Shown: positions 32,667-47,600, counted from the first letter of the stretch. The stretch: 55,817 bases of DNA from Gammaproteobacteria bacterium (GCA_030429665.1 JAUIEZ010000013.1:1-55817), one strand, 5' to 3'. A program made the numbers and translations. The notes: generated by a model from the sequence alone, not told the origin.

Positions 32667-35600
32667 ACGCGTTGGCCCGTTTTTCCCGATACACCGTCGC
32701 GCTGACGATGCGCGTGGCGCAATGGATGCGGCGGCGTCTGCCGGGCGCGCTCGCCGCCGTGACGCTGGTTGCCTCCAATCCGGGATTCGCGGCACCCGAG
32801 GGCGGCGTCATCAGCGCCGGCCTCGGCGCCATCGAACGTCCCGCCGCCGGCCGCGTGGTGGTGCGCCAGGAATCGTCGTCGATGGTGGCCGACTGGCGCT
32901 CTTTCGACGTCGATCAAGGCGAGTCGGTGCGCTTCGATCAACCGGGCGCGTCGGCCGCCGTGCTCAATCGTATCCACGATGCCGATCCGAGCCGCATCAT
33001 GGGCACCGTGAGTGCCAACGGCCGCGTGTTCCTGGCCAACCCGAACGGCATGATATTCGGGCAGACCGCGGTCGTCGACGTCGGCGCGCTGGTTGCGACG
33101 ACGTTGTCCATCGACGACGAACGCTTCATGCGCGGCGAATACCGCTTCGATCGCGGCGGCAGCGGATCGATCGTCAACCGCGGCGTGTTGCGTGCCGCGG
33201 ACGGCGGCAGCATTTCGCTGATTGCAGACGCGGTGCGCAACGACGGGTTGATCGTGGCCAACCTGGGGCAAGTCCACCTCGCCGCCGGCGGCAGCGCGGT
33301 ACTGGATTTCGACGGCGACGGGCTGATCGGTTTCGAGGTGGGCGCCGGCGAGGTCGCCGACGCGCTGAGCGAGGCGCATAACAGCGGACGCATCGAATCG
33401 TTTGGCGGACAAGTTCTCATGACCGCGAAAACCGCCAACCAGGTGATTTCGTCGGTGGTCAATAACGACGGCATGATCAGCGCCGACAGTGTCGTGTCCG
33501 ACGGTGGACGGATCCGCCTCGTTGGGGACGACCGCGTGGAGAACGCCGGGGCGCTTTCCGCTCGCGGCGCGCGGCTCGGGGGTACGATCGACGTGCTGGG
33601 AGAGGAGGTCGTGGTCCGGGGACGGGGGCGTCTCGACGCCTCGGGTGCCGCCGGTGGCGGCACGATCCACGTGGGAGGCAGCTACCAGGGCGGCGGACCG
33701 TTGCCCAACGCGCGCAACACCGTGATCGAGGCCGGCGCGACGCTGCGCGCCGATGCGACCGTGCGTGGTGATGGCGGCAAGGTCATCGTCTGGGCCGACG
33801 ACGCCACGCGTGTCGACGGCCGGATCAGCGCTCGTGGCGGACCGCTGGGCGGTGACGGCGGTTTCGTCGAGACCTCTGGCCGGCGCGTGCTCGACTTCAG
33901 CGTGCCGGTGGACGTCAGCGCGCCCGCGGGCACCGGCGGGACCTGGCTCCTGGACCCCGAGGATATCGTCATCGACAACGCCAAGGCCGGTTCCATCGTG
34001 GCCACGCTCAACGAGGGCGGCAACGTCTCGGTGAAGACCTCGGCGGAAGGCGAGGGCGAAGGCAACATCACCGTGGCGGCGGCCATCGAGAAGACCGCCG
34101 GCGACGACGCGGCGCTGACCCTGGACGCCCACAACCGCATCGACGTCGACGCGCCGATCACCTCGACGTCGGGAAAGCTCGACGTCAACCTGCTCGCCGG
34201 CCGCAAGATCAACATCAACAATACGATCGACACCAACGCCGGCAATCTCAGCGCTCGCATCACCGGCGCGGCGCAGGCGGCGTCCGATGCAAGCGGCCCG
34301 GAAACGACCTCCGATGGCGCCTCGGCCGTCGTTGACCAGGGCTCGGCGGATGATGCGCCCTTCGCCGATACACCGACTGGTCCGGACGACGACTCCGGAT
34401 TGCAGGCAGGGTCGGTCGCCGACGGACCGAACGACGATGCGCCGGCCGGCGAGCAAGACGTCCTTGAAGGTATCGCGGCGAATGCCATGGGCAACGATAC
34501 GACCGCCTCGCCGTCGGCGCCGGGGCCTGTTGCTGCGGTCGACGGGCAAGGCGACGTCGCCTCGACAGGCAGCGCCGGAGACGTGTCGCTGGTGCCCGAT
34601 GAATCGGCGACCCTCCTCGACATGGCGCCGGTTTACGACGCAGATGTCGGCGTCGTCGTTGCCGATCCGGTCACCGGGGGCGATGCGGGGATAGACATGC
34701 GCGGCGCGATCCGCGCCCGCGGATCGGCCGTCGAACTTGCTGGCGGCGACGGCACGGCTCACGTATCCGGCGTGATCGACGTCTCCGACGAAACGGGCGC
34801 CGGCGGCAGCGTGCGAATTACCGCCGACGATATCGTGTTCGAGGGTGCGACCATCGATGCCAGTGGCGAGAACGCCGGCAGCGTGGACATCGGCGCCGAC
34901 GCCAACGGCCGTCCGTCGGCTGAAACCGGCGCCAGCGTCGTCATCGACGAGGACAGCGAGATCCGCGCCGACGCGCGCGGCAGCGGAGACGGCGGTCGTG
35001 TCGCGGTATGGTCGAACGACGTCACCTCGTACCGCGGCGCCATCAGCGCGAGCGGCGGGCCGGCAGGCGGTGACGGCGGCTTCGTCGAGGTCAGCTCGAA
35101 GCAGCGGGTAAACCTGCACGGTGGCGTCTTCGACGTGTCGGCGCCGAATGGCGCCGCGGGCACGGTACTGATCGACCCGGTGACCCTGGACGTGACCACC
35201 GACCAGTTCATGCCGGGCGGCAACCTGGTGCTGCAGGCGGACGAGCGCATCACCGTCGCCGACGGCGTCGTGATCTCCACCCGCGACATAGGCGCCGGCA
35301 CCGATCACCTGAATGACGCGTCGGTCGGCGATTCCGGCGACCTTACGCTCACCAGCCCGTTGATCGAGGTTGGCGATGGCGCACAGCTGCTGGCCTTTGC
35401 CGACAACGGTTTCGCCTCCGGCGACATCCTGCTCGAGGCCGTCATCGCCAACGATCCGCTGGCGGTGACCGACGACGGCGTCGTGGAGATCGTCGCCGGC
35501 ATCAGCGTCGACGGGTCCGTCATCCGCGGCGGCCGCGTCGAGCTGCTGGCCAATGCCCAATCCACCGTCGTGTACGACGATACGACCACTTACACCGGCG

Positions 35601-38600
35601 GCGGTCAGTATGCCGACGTGACCGCGCGTCTTGGCGCACGTCTCGGCCACGGATTCCAGGACGATCCGGTGTTCGGCGGTGTCAGCGTGGCGTCGGCCGC
35701 GGCGACCATCGACATTCTGGGCAGCCAGTTGATCGCGGATTCGGATATCTTCGTCAGTGCGAATGCCCTGGCAAGCGCGACGGTGCAAACCCACGACGAG
35801 GCGTTGTCCCTGGCCTACGGTGAATCGTCCACGCTGGCAACGGTGACGGTTGCCGAGGGCTCGGCGCTGCACGCCGGCAACGACGCCACGCTGGAGGCCA
35901 CGACGACCAACGTCACGACGTCGGCGACAAACGCACTCTCCAGCCAGGTGTTCCGGCCGGTCACCAACCCGTCGAACAAGGCGTTGGTCACGCTGGCCGT
36001 CGCCGACACCAACGCGACCACCATCGCCTCCGTCGACGACGACAGCAGTATCGACGCCGGCGGCACCGCCGCGGTGGGCGCCCGGAACACCAAGACCGTT
36101 GCCACGTTGAGTGCCGCCAACGCGTTTCGCAACGGCACCCTCGGCCAGTCCACGGCGCTGTCGTTCGCCGACGTGTTCACTCAGGCGCGCGTCGACGGCA
36201 TGGTGACCGCGGCCGACCTGGATGTCATCGCCAATTCCACCACGGTTTCTTCGAATACCGGCGCGCTGGCGGGATTCAAGGGCGTCGCCGCGACCAAGCA
36301 GGCCTACCAGGACGTCTCGGGCCAGCTGAACGCCTTCTTCATCGACCAGACACTGCAGCACGCGCTGGGCATCTCGCTGGATACCGCGATTCCGGACGTC
36401 GGCTCGCTGTTCAGCGACGCCTACGACGATCTCAGCCAGGGCTTCCACGACAACTTCGGCGCCACGCTGCCCGATACCGCGACGTTCGAAGAGCAGGTGG
36501 TCAACCCCGTCACCCAGGAGATCGAGGACCGTGTCTATCGCGCGCTGGTGTGGGAACTGCCGGGTTCCAGCGCGTTCTCCGACCACGTCAACGAGACCAA
36601 CGCGATAGTCGGTGCAAACGCCGTGATCAAGGTCGATAACGATGTAGACATCAATGCGACCATGCTCGACGACGGTGTCCAGAACTTCTCACACAGCGCC
36701 GTGCAGCTATACGACAGCGCCTACTATCCCACCAATCCCAACCAGCAGCGGGACGTGACCAGCGTGGCCCTGCTCGCCACCATCCACGACAACGACGCCA
36801 ACGCGATCATCGAGGGCGGCGCGGTCGTGGATGCCGGCGGGGCGCTGAACGTCGAGGCGCGTACCGAATTGCCCAATGACGGCATCATCTGGCCGGACAC
36901 CTCGCCCATCGACGAGGCCGCCGAGAAGCTCAGCGCCATCGACCTGTCGCTGCGCAACCTGTCCGATGCCAAGGCGCAGCTCGGCGGTATATTCGACGAC
37001 TTCAAGCAGGACTTGCGGGATGAGGGTGACATTCTCGCCGGGTTGGTAACCACCTCGGCCAAGGCGCGCGCCGGCACCCGAAACCGTCGTTTCGGATCCG
37101 CGGACGCGATCGGCATCGCCGGCTCGGCCAACCTCATCAAGATCGACAACCATGCCGTGGCCGGGATCGGCGACGGAGCACAGATCAACCAGGATCCCGC
37201 CTTCCGCGGCGGCGGGCAGAACGTGACGGTGAGCGCGGACGCGGCGCTCGACACCGTCAACCTGTCCGGCAACATTGGGGTCATTCCGCCGCCCGAGGAT
37301 ACCGGCATCACCGGTGGCGATCCGTCCAACAAGGGCAAGTTCCTCGGCGTCGACAAGGCCTCGCGCGACACCAACGGCGCCGGCAGTAGCCTGCTCGGTC
37401 TGCGCATGGGAAACGGCGCCGTCGCCGAGATCGGCAGCGGCGTGGCGCTGTACGCCGACGAACTGGTGGTGGATGCCACGTCCAATATCAGCAATATCTC
37501 GGCTTCCGTGGCCAGCGGCACTGGCGAGCGCTACGGCATCAAGGGCAGTTTCCTCGGCAGTGATATCCGCGTCGACGCCACGGCAAAGATCGACGACGGC
37601 GCGATCATCGAAGCGAACGGCGTCGGCGTCAACGCGGCCGGCATCATGCCGCGCAACCTCAACGTGGCGGTGGGCGAGATCAACGAGCGCTCCCCGGTGT
37701 CCTCCAGCGGCGTGCGGCCGGATGACCGTTGGGCGGCGGCGGTGGTCGACAACCGGCTCGCACGCAACGTCGACGCCTTCATCGGAAACCGCGACGGCGA
37801 GAGCATCGATGCCGGCAGCGTCAATGCCGGCGCGGTCAACCTGTCGGTATCCAACAGTGGCGTCATCGAGGGCTATTCGCTGGCCGTGGACCGAACCACC
37901 GGTCCCACCGTGTTCGGTAACAAGCCGCCGGCACAGAACATGAACTACAACAACCGCTACGCCTTCCGCCAGGGCCGCGGCACCCATTTCGGCATCCGTG
38001 CCTCCATCGACGTGTCGCGCAACACGATCGAGGACGATTCCAGCGTCTACATCAATGGCGGCACCGCGGTGACCTCCAGCGAAGGCATCCATCTCGACGC
38101 GCAGAGCGCTAACGAGATCTCCGCGTTTGCCGGCGCCGCGACGCTGATGAGCGACCATACAGGGACGAATTCGCAACGCGGTATCGCCGGCGCCTACGCC
38201 GAGAACACCATCGGCGCGAACACCGCGGCGTACGTGGAACAGGCCCACATCCTCTCCACGCCCATGCTCGAGCTGGATGCGATCACCCACTCGACGATAA
38301 GCGGCATCGCGGCCGGCGGCGCCATCTCCAACGCCACCGATGCCATCGTCGGTTCGGTGGTCTACAACGCTATCGGCAACGCGCCCGATCCGCTCGGCCA
38401 GGCGCCCGCGATGCCGGACTTCGGTACGCTCGCATACTTGTCCGAAACCGAGATCGGCGCCGATACGCTGGTGCGCGTCAACGCCTCGGAGACGTCGGTC
38501 ATCGACGCCATCGCCGGCGCCTTCGCCAAGTCCAACCGCGGCGGTTACGGCGGTGCATTCGCCATCAACGCGGTGGGCAACCGAGTGGATTCGTGGATCG

Positions 38601-41600
38601 TCGATTCCCGGGTCGAAACGCCCGGGGCGCTGTCGTTGACCGCGGTCAGCGATGCCATGATCGAGTCGTTCGCCGCCGCCATTGCCAAGGGCGGCGAGGA
38701 TGCCTACGTCGGCGCCATGGGCTGGAACGATATTCTCAACGACACTGCCGCGAGCATTTTCGGCAGCGCGCCGGGCAACACGGAGATCGAGGCGGGCAGC
38801 CTTTCATTGTCGGCTGTCGATACGTCGCTGATCGACTCCAAGGTCGGCGCATTCGGCGACGCCGGCAACCAGGGCATCGGCGTGTCGGCGGCATTCAATG
38901 ACATTGACAACAGCATTCGCGCCGGTATCGACGGAGCCACCGCGAACAGCGACGACGACCTGGTCGTCCACGCCGAGTCGACCGCCGAGATCAGGACCCT
39001 GGCCGGCGGCTATACCGAGTCGGAGGGTGACGGACTGTCGGCATCCTACGCGGACAACGACATTGTCACCACCGTCGATGCGTTCATCACCGGCGGTGCC
39101 GTCGTCGAGACCGGCGCCGGCGGCGTCTCGCTCGGCGCCACGACGGACAACTTCGTCGAGTTGCTGGCGGCGACCATCGCCGCCACCGGCAATTCGTCCG
39201 GCGGCTCCGGCGGCAGCGTGGGCGGCGGCAGCAGCGCGTATCGCAACGGCGGCGGCACGTACTACGGCCTCGGAATCTCCGGCGACGTCGCTTTCAACAA
39301 CATTTTCGACATGGTCACCGCGCGCATCGACGGCGACAGCGTGGTCACGAGCGGCGGCGACGTATCGTTGTCGACGCTGAACGAGAGCGACATCGACAAC
39401 TTCACTGGCGCTATCGAGAAGACCAACGACCCGAACGGCACCGGCATCGCCGGCGCCTACAGCGACAACACCATCGGCGGCGCGGCGTTGGCAAGCATCG
39501 CCAGCGCAACGGTTACCGCCGGCGGCAACGTGCACCTCACCGCCGATCGCGCCGGAGATATCTTCGGCATCGCCATCGGCATCGCCACCGGCGGCGCCCT
39601 CGACCTGGCAGGCTCGGTGTCGAACAACACCATCAACACCGCAACCGGGGCCGCGCTCGACGGCGCCGTGGTGAACGCCGCCAACGTGCGGCTGGCGGCG
39701 ACGGACGAATCGGGCATTTTCTCCATCGGCGGTGCTGCGGTGAACCAGGGCGGCAGCAATGCGCAGAACGCGCGCGGGCGCTCCATCCGCGGCGGCGTGG
39801 GTGCCGGCATTGCCATCAACGACATCGGCAACATCACCCGCGCGGTGATCGACAACAGCCAGGTCGAAACCGGCGCCGTCGATCTCGTGGCCACCACCAC
39901 CGGGCAGATTCAGTCGATCGCCGGCGCCGTCGCCAACGGGTCGGCCAACATGCTGGGCGGCGCGCTGTCGTGGAACGAGATCGGCAACACCACCGAAGCA
40001 CTGATCAGAAACGGGCTCGGCGCCCGTACGGTCCATGCGGGCAGCGCCGTCACGTTGCAGGCCGCCGATACCAGCACCATCGAGTCGCTCGCCGGCCAGA
40101 TCACGCGCACCGACAGCAGCGCCATCGGCGCCTCCGTGGCCTACAACCAGGTCGGCAACGTGGTTGACAGTCGCATCGACAACGCACGCGTGGTGTCCGA
40201 CGGCACGCTGACGCTCGATGCCGATACGACCTCCAACATCGCCACCCTGGTCGGCGGCCTGGTCATTGCCGGTGCAGACAATATCTCCGCGTCGCTCGCT
40301 ATCAACGACATCACCACGGCGACGGTGTCGCGCATCGGCGCCGGCGCCGACGTCGACGCCGCCGGCGCGGTGCTGCTCGATGCCGACGCCACGGCCGATA
40401 TCGACGTGCTGTCGTTCAGCATCGCCTCCGGCGCGCCGGACAACGGCGGCGGCAGCAGCGGCGGCTCGGTGGCGTCCAACCCGTCGGGGGCGAGCGGACG
40501 TAACGGCACCAACTTCGGCGTGAACATCTCCGCCGATGTCGTGCTCAACAGCATCGCCACGCAGACCGCGGCGCGCGTTGTCGGCGGGGCGACGGTCGAC
40601 ACCCTCGACGCCGTGACCCTGGACGCAGACTCGACCAGCGACATCGAAGCCTTCGCGGGCGCCGTGCAGCTCGCGGGCAATCCCAACGTCAGCGCCGCGG
40701 GCGCCTACGTGCGCAGCGACATCGCCGACCTGACCGAGGCGCTGGTGGATGGCGCAGCGGTCGGCGCGGGCGGTCCGCTCTCGCTGCAGGCAAGTCATGG
40801 CGGTGGCATCACCGGCATCGCGGTCGGCGGCGCGAAGGGCGGCAAGTTCAACCTGGCCGGCTCGGTGAGCCACAACGTCATCGGCAACGACACGCGCGCG
40901 GCTATCGACGCCGCGACCGTTACCGGCCAGTCCACCATCAATCTGGGCGCGGTCGACGACTTCGATATCGTCGCGGTGGGTGGAGCGGTTTCCTTCGGCG
41001 GTGTGAATGCGGGCCTGGGCGCGGGCATTGCACTCAATGACGTGGCCAGCGAAACCACGGCCGCGATTACCGGCTCGGACGTCTTCGCCGGCGACCAGTT
41101 GGCACTCGACGCTCAGACCACCGGCGACATCTGGTCGGTGTCCGCGGCGGTCTCGCGTGGCGACAACGCACTGGCGGGGACGGTATCCATCAACACCGTG
41201 GACAACGTTACCAACGCCGTTGTCGCGAACAACGTCGACACCGTGTTGGCCGATACCGTGACGATCAAGGCCGCGAACGACGCCGGCATCCACGCGCTGG
41301 CCGGTTCGGTCGGACTGGGCGGCAATCTCGGCATCGGTGGCGCCGCGGCCTACAATCGCATCGGCAACCAGACCTTTGCCAGCATCGACAACGACATGGT
41401 GAACGTGCCGGGCGGCGTCAGCGTGCTGGCCGAGAACGATGCCTTTATCGAGACGCTGGTGGGCGGCGTGGCCATTGCCGGCACCGAGGCTATCTCGGTG
41501 TCGGTGGCGCTCAACGAGATCATGTCCCTCACGCAGGCCTCCATCACCGACGGCGCGCTGGTGTTTGCCGGCGGCCCGGTGCTGGTGGACGCCGATTCGG

Positions 41601-44600
41601 ACAGCGACATCGACGCCCTGGCTGTTTCGGCGACAGTAACCGGCGTCAACGTGGGCGGAGGCTCCACCGGCAATTCGAGCGGCCAGGGTGGCACCCAGCA
41701 ATCTTCCTCCCAGGGCGGCTTCGGCGTGGGCATTTCCGGCGACGTCGTGCTCAATACCATCGCCGACACCACCACCGCATTCATCGACGCCGCCAGCCAG
41801 GTGACCACGCCGGACCTGGTGCATGTCACCGCCACCAACGCCAGCGACATCGACGCCATTGCCGGCGCGCTCAATCTGGCGGTCGGCAGCAGCGGCGCCG
41901 GACTGGCCGGCGCCTACGTGCAGAACGATATCGGCGGTGACACGTCGGCCTATGTCGACAATGCCGTGCTCGACGCGGGCGACGTGTACATCGGGGCGGC
42001 GCGAAACAACCTCGCCACCAAGCGCGGCGGGCAGCCGGTTCCGGACGGCAGCGCGGCGGCGGACACCACGGACGGCATCTTTGCCATCGCCGCCGGCGGC
42101 ACCTTCGGCGGACAGGGAGGTATCGCCGGGTCGGTGGCGAACAGCCTGGTCACGGGAACCACCCGGGCATTCGTGCAGAACGCATCGGTGATTGCCGACG
42201 GTAACGTCGTGGTCGAGGCGGTGGACGACGCCGACATCTTCGGCATCGGCGGCGCGGTTGCGGTTTCCAGCCTCGGTGGTTTCGGCCCGGGGCTGTCGAT
42301 CAATCGAATCGAAGGCGAGACCGTGGCCGGTATCTACGATGGCGCCGTGGACGCGGGCGGCGAGGTGCGCGTCAAGGCGGAGCGGCTTGCCGACGTCTCC
42401 GCCATTGCCGGCGCCATCGGCGTATCGCACGGCAACGGCCTGGGTGTCGCCGGATCGTTCTCGTTCAACCGCATTGACAGCCAGACGCGCGCCGAGATCG
42501 CCGGCGGCAGCGGACTTCTCGCCGTGGAGGCGGTTGAGGATGTCGTCGTGCATGCCACCGACGACTCGAGCATTCACTCGCTGTCCGGCGCCATCGGTTT
42601 CGGCTCCGTCGCCATCGGCATGTCGGCGGCTTACAACGAGATCGCCAACATGACCAGCGCCGGGATCGTCGATGCCGAAGTCTCCTCGACGGACGGCAGC
42701 GTGGTGGTGGATTCCGACTCGTCTTCATTCACCGAAACCCTCGTGGCCGGCATTGGCGCATCCACGTCCGTCGCGGCCAGCGGTTCCGCCGCCGTCACCC
42801 GCTACGAGTCCGTCACCGATGCCTTCATCAGCGATGCGGTGATTTCCGCGGACGACAACGTGCTGGTCCTCGCCGACGCCGACAACGAGGTCGACGCGCT
42901 GGCGGCCGGACTGCAGGCGTCGACCTCGGTGGGATTGGGCGGTGCGGTCATTGTCAACGTGTTCGACAACGCCACCTCCGCGCGCATCGACGAGGGCGCC
43001 CTGGTGAACGCGCGCGCCAACGGCGACGCGGCCGTGGTCAACACCGGCGCGCTGGACTCGACCACTACCACCAACAACGGCGCGGTGCTGGCATCGAAGG
43101 CCGCCATCGACGCGCCCCGAACCCCGGGCGAGGTCGAGCTCAATGACACCGTTGCGGACGACGCCAGGGCCAACACCTATGAGCTGAACAAGGCCCTTGG
43201 CGGCCGCGTCACCGAGCAGGTGAAGGGCGTCGCCGTGGCGGCGGTGTCCACCGACGATGTCGAGACCATCGGCGTCAATGCGTCGGGCGCCGGTACCGCG
43301 GGCGTGGCTGCCGCACCCACCGTGAACATCCTCGGCGCGACGGTGACGTCCACCATCGACGACGCCAGCGTCAACCAGGACAAGACCAACATCGACGATG
43401 CGCAGGCGGTGCGGGTGAATGCCGGCAACCATTCCGTCGCCAACACCTACGGTGGTGGCGGCGGCGCTGGCGGATCGGCGGGCGTCGGCGCCGCTCTCGG
43501 CATGTCGCTGAGCGAAAAGACGACCATCGCCGCCATTACCGGCAGCGATGTCGATGCGGCCGGGGGGGTTGACGTTAACGCTCGCGCTTCGGGCGAATAC
43601 AGCGCCCTGTCCATCGGTCTGGGCCTTGGCGGGGCGGCGGGGATCGCGGGCTCGGCCGGCGTGGTGACCACCGACAACATGACGCGCGCGTACATCGACA
43701 ACGCCAACGTCAACGCCTTCGGCGATATCGGCATCGGCGCCAGCGACGTCACCAACATCGACCTGCTCAGCGGCGGTATCGCCGGGGCCGGCACGGCGGC
43801 GGTCGGCGTTGCCGCGAACGTGGTGGTGGCGCGCAGCCATACCGATGCGTTCATCGCGGGAGAGAGCCGTGTCAACGCCATGGGATACCTGGACGTCGAG
43901 GCGCGCAACGACGTCGACCTGTTCGACATCGCGGCCGCCGGCACACTGGCCGGTACCGTTGGCGTGTCCGCGGGCGTGGGCGTGAAAGTGATCGAGAACA
44001 CCGCCGAGGCGTACATTACCGGCGCCAGCGAGATCAACCAGGACGCCGCCTACGACGGCGCCGCGCAGGACGTGTCCGTCACCGCCATCGACGACCTCGA
44101 CGTGTTCGGCGTCGACGCGGCGCTCGGCATCGGCGGCACCGCCGGCGTCGGCGCGGGCGTCGACTTGGTGGTGGCGAACAACACCGCCAACGCATACATC
44201 GACGACGGCATCGTGGTGGACGCCGGTCGCGACATCGCGGTGCTGGCCGATACCTCGAAGGAAGTCGTCTCGATCTCGGTGGGACTGGGCGCGGCGGGGA
44301 AAGTCGGGGCCGGCGGCGCCGCATCGGTGGTCGTCATCGGCGGCGCGATCGACGGCGACGGCGCCGCCGCCATCGACCTGGTACGCAATGGCACCACGGG
44401 CGAGGTCGACGATCCGAACACGCCGCAGGACGAGTCGCAAGTTCCGGTCGCCGAGGCGGACAAGGAGAACTACGACGTCAACGATCTCGACGCGCATTTC
44501 GTTGGCAATCCGTTGGTCGACATGAACGGCAACAGCCTGCTTGTCGCCAACCCCGGCAGCCCGACGACGACGCGCGATCAGTTCGCCCAGACGCTCGCGA

Positions 44601-47600
44601 CGCGGGTGGAGAACTCGACCAACGGTCTGTCGGTGATCGAGTACTTCGCCGAGGGCACCACCGTGCCGGATGCCGGCACCAACGCCTGGATCGGCGTTGG
44701 CGCCACCGTCGACGCGGGTCGTGACGTCAACGTGTCGGCGGTCAACACCGTCGATCTCGACATCGTCTCCGGCGGCGTGGGCGTGGGTGCTTTCGCGGGT
44801 ATCGGCGGCGGTGTTGGCATCGGGCTGGTCACCGACAGTACCAACGCCTGGATTGGCGGGCTGACCACCATCGATGCCGGTCGCGACGTCAACGTCACCG
44901 CCTTCGACGGCCACGAACTGGTCGCCGATCCGTCGGGGCCGCTGGTGGCGCGGGAATCGCAGGTCATCGGCGCTGCCGGCGGCGCAGGCATCGTTGGACT
45001 CGGCGCGGCGGTCGCGGTGCAAAACCGCACCAGCACGACCCGGGCGTATCTCGACAGCAACGCGTGGGTGAACAACGCCCGCGACGTAAACGTCACTTCG
45101 CAGCAGGTGCACCGGCTTCGGTCTGACGTCGTCAACGTGGGCATCGGCGGCGTCGCCGGTGGCGGCTCCTACAGCCAGGCCCGCTCAACCGGCGATGCCG
45201 CCGCTTATCTCGGCGTAGGTGCGAAGATCGGCGATACCGACGACCCGCAGAAGCGCGTCGACAACCTGCGATTGATCGCCGACGCCGACCTCGACGCCGA
45301 TGCCCACACCGTCGGCATCACCGGCGGGCTGGTCGGCGGTACCGGCAGCGGTACGAACGCGCAGACCAATACCGACGTCGATGCCTTCATCGGTATGAGC
45401 TCGGTCGTCGACGTGGAAGAGGACGTGCTGGTCGAGGCGACGTCCGACAGCACCTCGACCGCCGCCGTCGAGAGCGGCAGCGGCGGCGTCATATCGGTCA
45501 ACGTCAATCTTACCGACGCGCGTTCGTTCACGCGGGTGGACGCCGGCGTGCTCGACTCGGCCAAGGTGTTCGCCCGCGACCTGACGCTGCGCGCCGAGGA
45601 GATCGGCGCCGTGACTGCCGACGCCCAATCGGCCGGCGGCGCCTTGCTGTCGGTGCAGGGTGCGGGGGCCTACGCCGGCGCGGATTCCGGGATCACCGCC
45701 GTGCTGGCGGACGCTGCCGAGGCCGTGCTCGAGCGCGATGCGCTGGTACTGGCCGACTCCGAGTTGGAGGTCTACTCCGAGGCCACCGCGGCCGGCGGGG
45801 GCGCGGTGAGTATCAACGGCAACGGCGCCGAGGCGAAGTCCGTCTCCGGGGTAACGGCCCGCGCGGGTGGCGACGTAAAGGCCGATACCCTGTCCGTGGT
45901 CGCCAATGCCGCCAATGCGGACGGCGACCCGAATCACAGGGTACGGGCAAATGCCTCGTCCGCGGGCGGCGGCCTGGTCAGCGTCAATGCCGGCGGCGCC
46001 GTCGCCGATGGCACCTCGACCATCGTCGCGGCCATCGCCGACGATGCCGTCGTGGAAACTTTCGGCGCCGCGAACGTCACCGGCCGGGCGGTGCAACTGG
46101 TCGAGGTCGACGTCACGTCACCGGGCGGCGGCGGCATCAGCGTCAACCAGGGCGCCGGCACCACCACCTCGACCGTGAACCTCGATACGAGGGTCGGCAA
46201 GCGTGCCAACGTCGACGCGGCATCGCTGAAGCTGGAAGCGCTGGCGCTCAACGAGGCCAATCCGGGCGACGTGGTCACCGATGATTCGGCAACCAGCGAA
46301 CCCACAGCGCGCGCAGAGGGCGGCGGAATCTCCAGCACCAACGTGGCCGGCGCCACGGCGACGGCCACCTCGACCGTCAACGCGATCATCGATGACGACG
46401 CCGTGATCGATGTCGACGGCAAAGTCGACGTACTGGCGAACGTCGAGCAGTCCGCGGCGGCCGCGCTACTTGCCGCGGGCGGCGGCATCATCAGCACGAA
46501 CATCACCACCGGCAAGGCGACGTCCAACCTGACCGCCAGGGCGCGCATCGGCAAGCGGGTCGACATCGATGCCGGTTCGTTGCTGGTCGACGCGACCACC
46601 GACAACCTGGCGCGCTCCGGTATGGCGGCCGCGGGCGGCGGCATCATCAGCGTCAACGGCGGCGGCGTACAGGCCATCGCTACCACCGACGCCGACGCCC
46701 TGATTGACGAGGCCATCGGCAGCGACGCCGTCATCGACGTGACCGGCGACGCCCGGGTGCTGGCCGGCGCGACGCAGAGCGCGGAGATCTACCTCACGGC
46801 GCCGGGCGGCGGCGCGATCAGCGTCAACGCCGGCGACGCCTCCACCACGTCGACGGTCAACGCGGATGCGACGATCGGCGGCGAGGTCGAGGTCGAGGCG
46901 GACAACCTGACGGTGCAGTCGACGGCCACCAACGACGCCAACCCGGGCGACGGAGAGAACGATCCCACCGTCAGGGCCGAAGGCGGCGGGGCGATCAGCG
47001 TCAACGTCGCGAGCGCCGGCGTCACCGCCACCACGACCGCCAACGCGGTGATCGGTCCGAGCGCGCAGGTAAGCGTCGACAACGCGCTCGAGGTGAAGTC
47101 CGACGCGACGCAGCAGGCGCATATCGCCGCGCTCAACGCCGGCGGCGGCGCGGTCAGCGTCAACGTGGGCAGCGTGTCGGCGACCTCGAACGTGACATCG
47201 CTGGCAAAGATCGGCACCGGGGTGAACTTCGACCCGGTTTCCGTGCTGGTGGACGCGCAGGGCAACAACACCTTCACCGCCAATACGAAGACCACCGGCG
47301 GCGGCGCGATCAGCGTCAACGTCGGCGGCAACACGGCCACGGGCACCATGAACGTGGATGCCGTGATCGACGACGACGCCGTTGCCGACGATCCCGGCGC
47401 CGACGTGACGATCTCCGCGCGCGGCGAGCAGTCGGGCAAGGTGACCGGCGACTCGCGCGGCGGCGGATTGATCGACGTGAGCACCGCGGCCGCGGATGTC
47501 GATTCGACGCTTCACGTGAATTCCCGTCTCGGGAAGCGCGTCGATCTCGACATCGGCTCACTGGACATGGACGCCTTCGCCGAGAACATCGCCGAGGCCG

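Noticed and set aside
32636..36586. Very long antisense open frame (over 1,300 codons) opposite the start of TpsA, with similar ones at 38804-42577, 42725-45112 and 47558-49861
   Set aside because: They mirror the codon bias of the giant gene (few T in the third position on the plus strand removes stops on the minus strand). Their translations are His/Arg/Val-rich without any domain, and none has a ribosome site.
37979..42931. CRISPR-like or other DNA-level direct repeats
   Set aside because: The repetition is at protein level within one open frame. The DNA copies are diverged and there are no short identical repeats with unique spacers.
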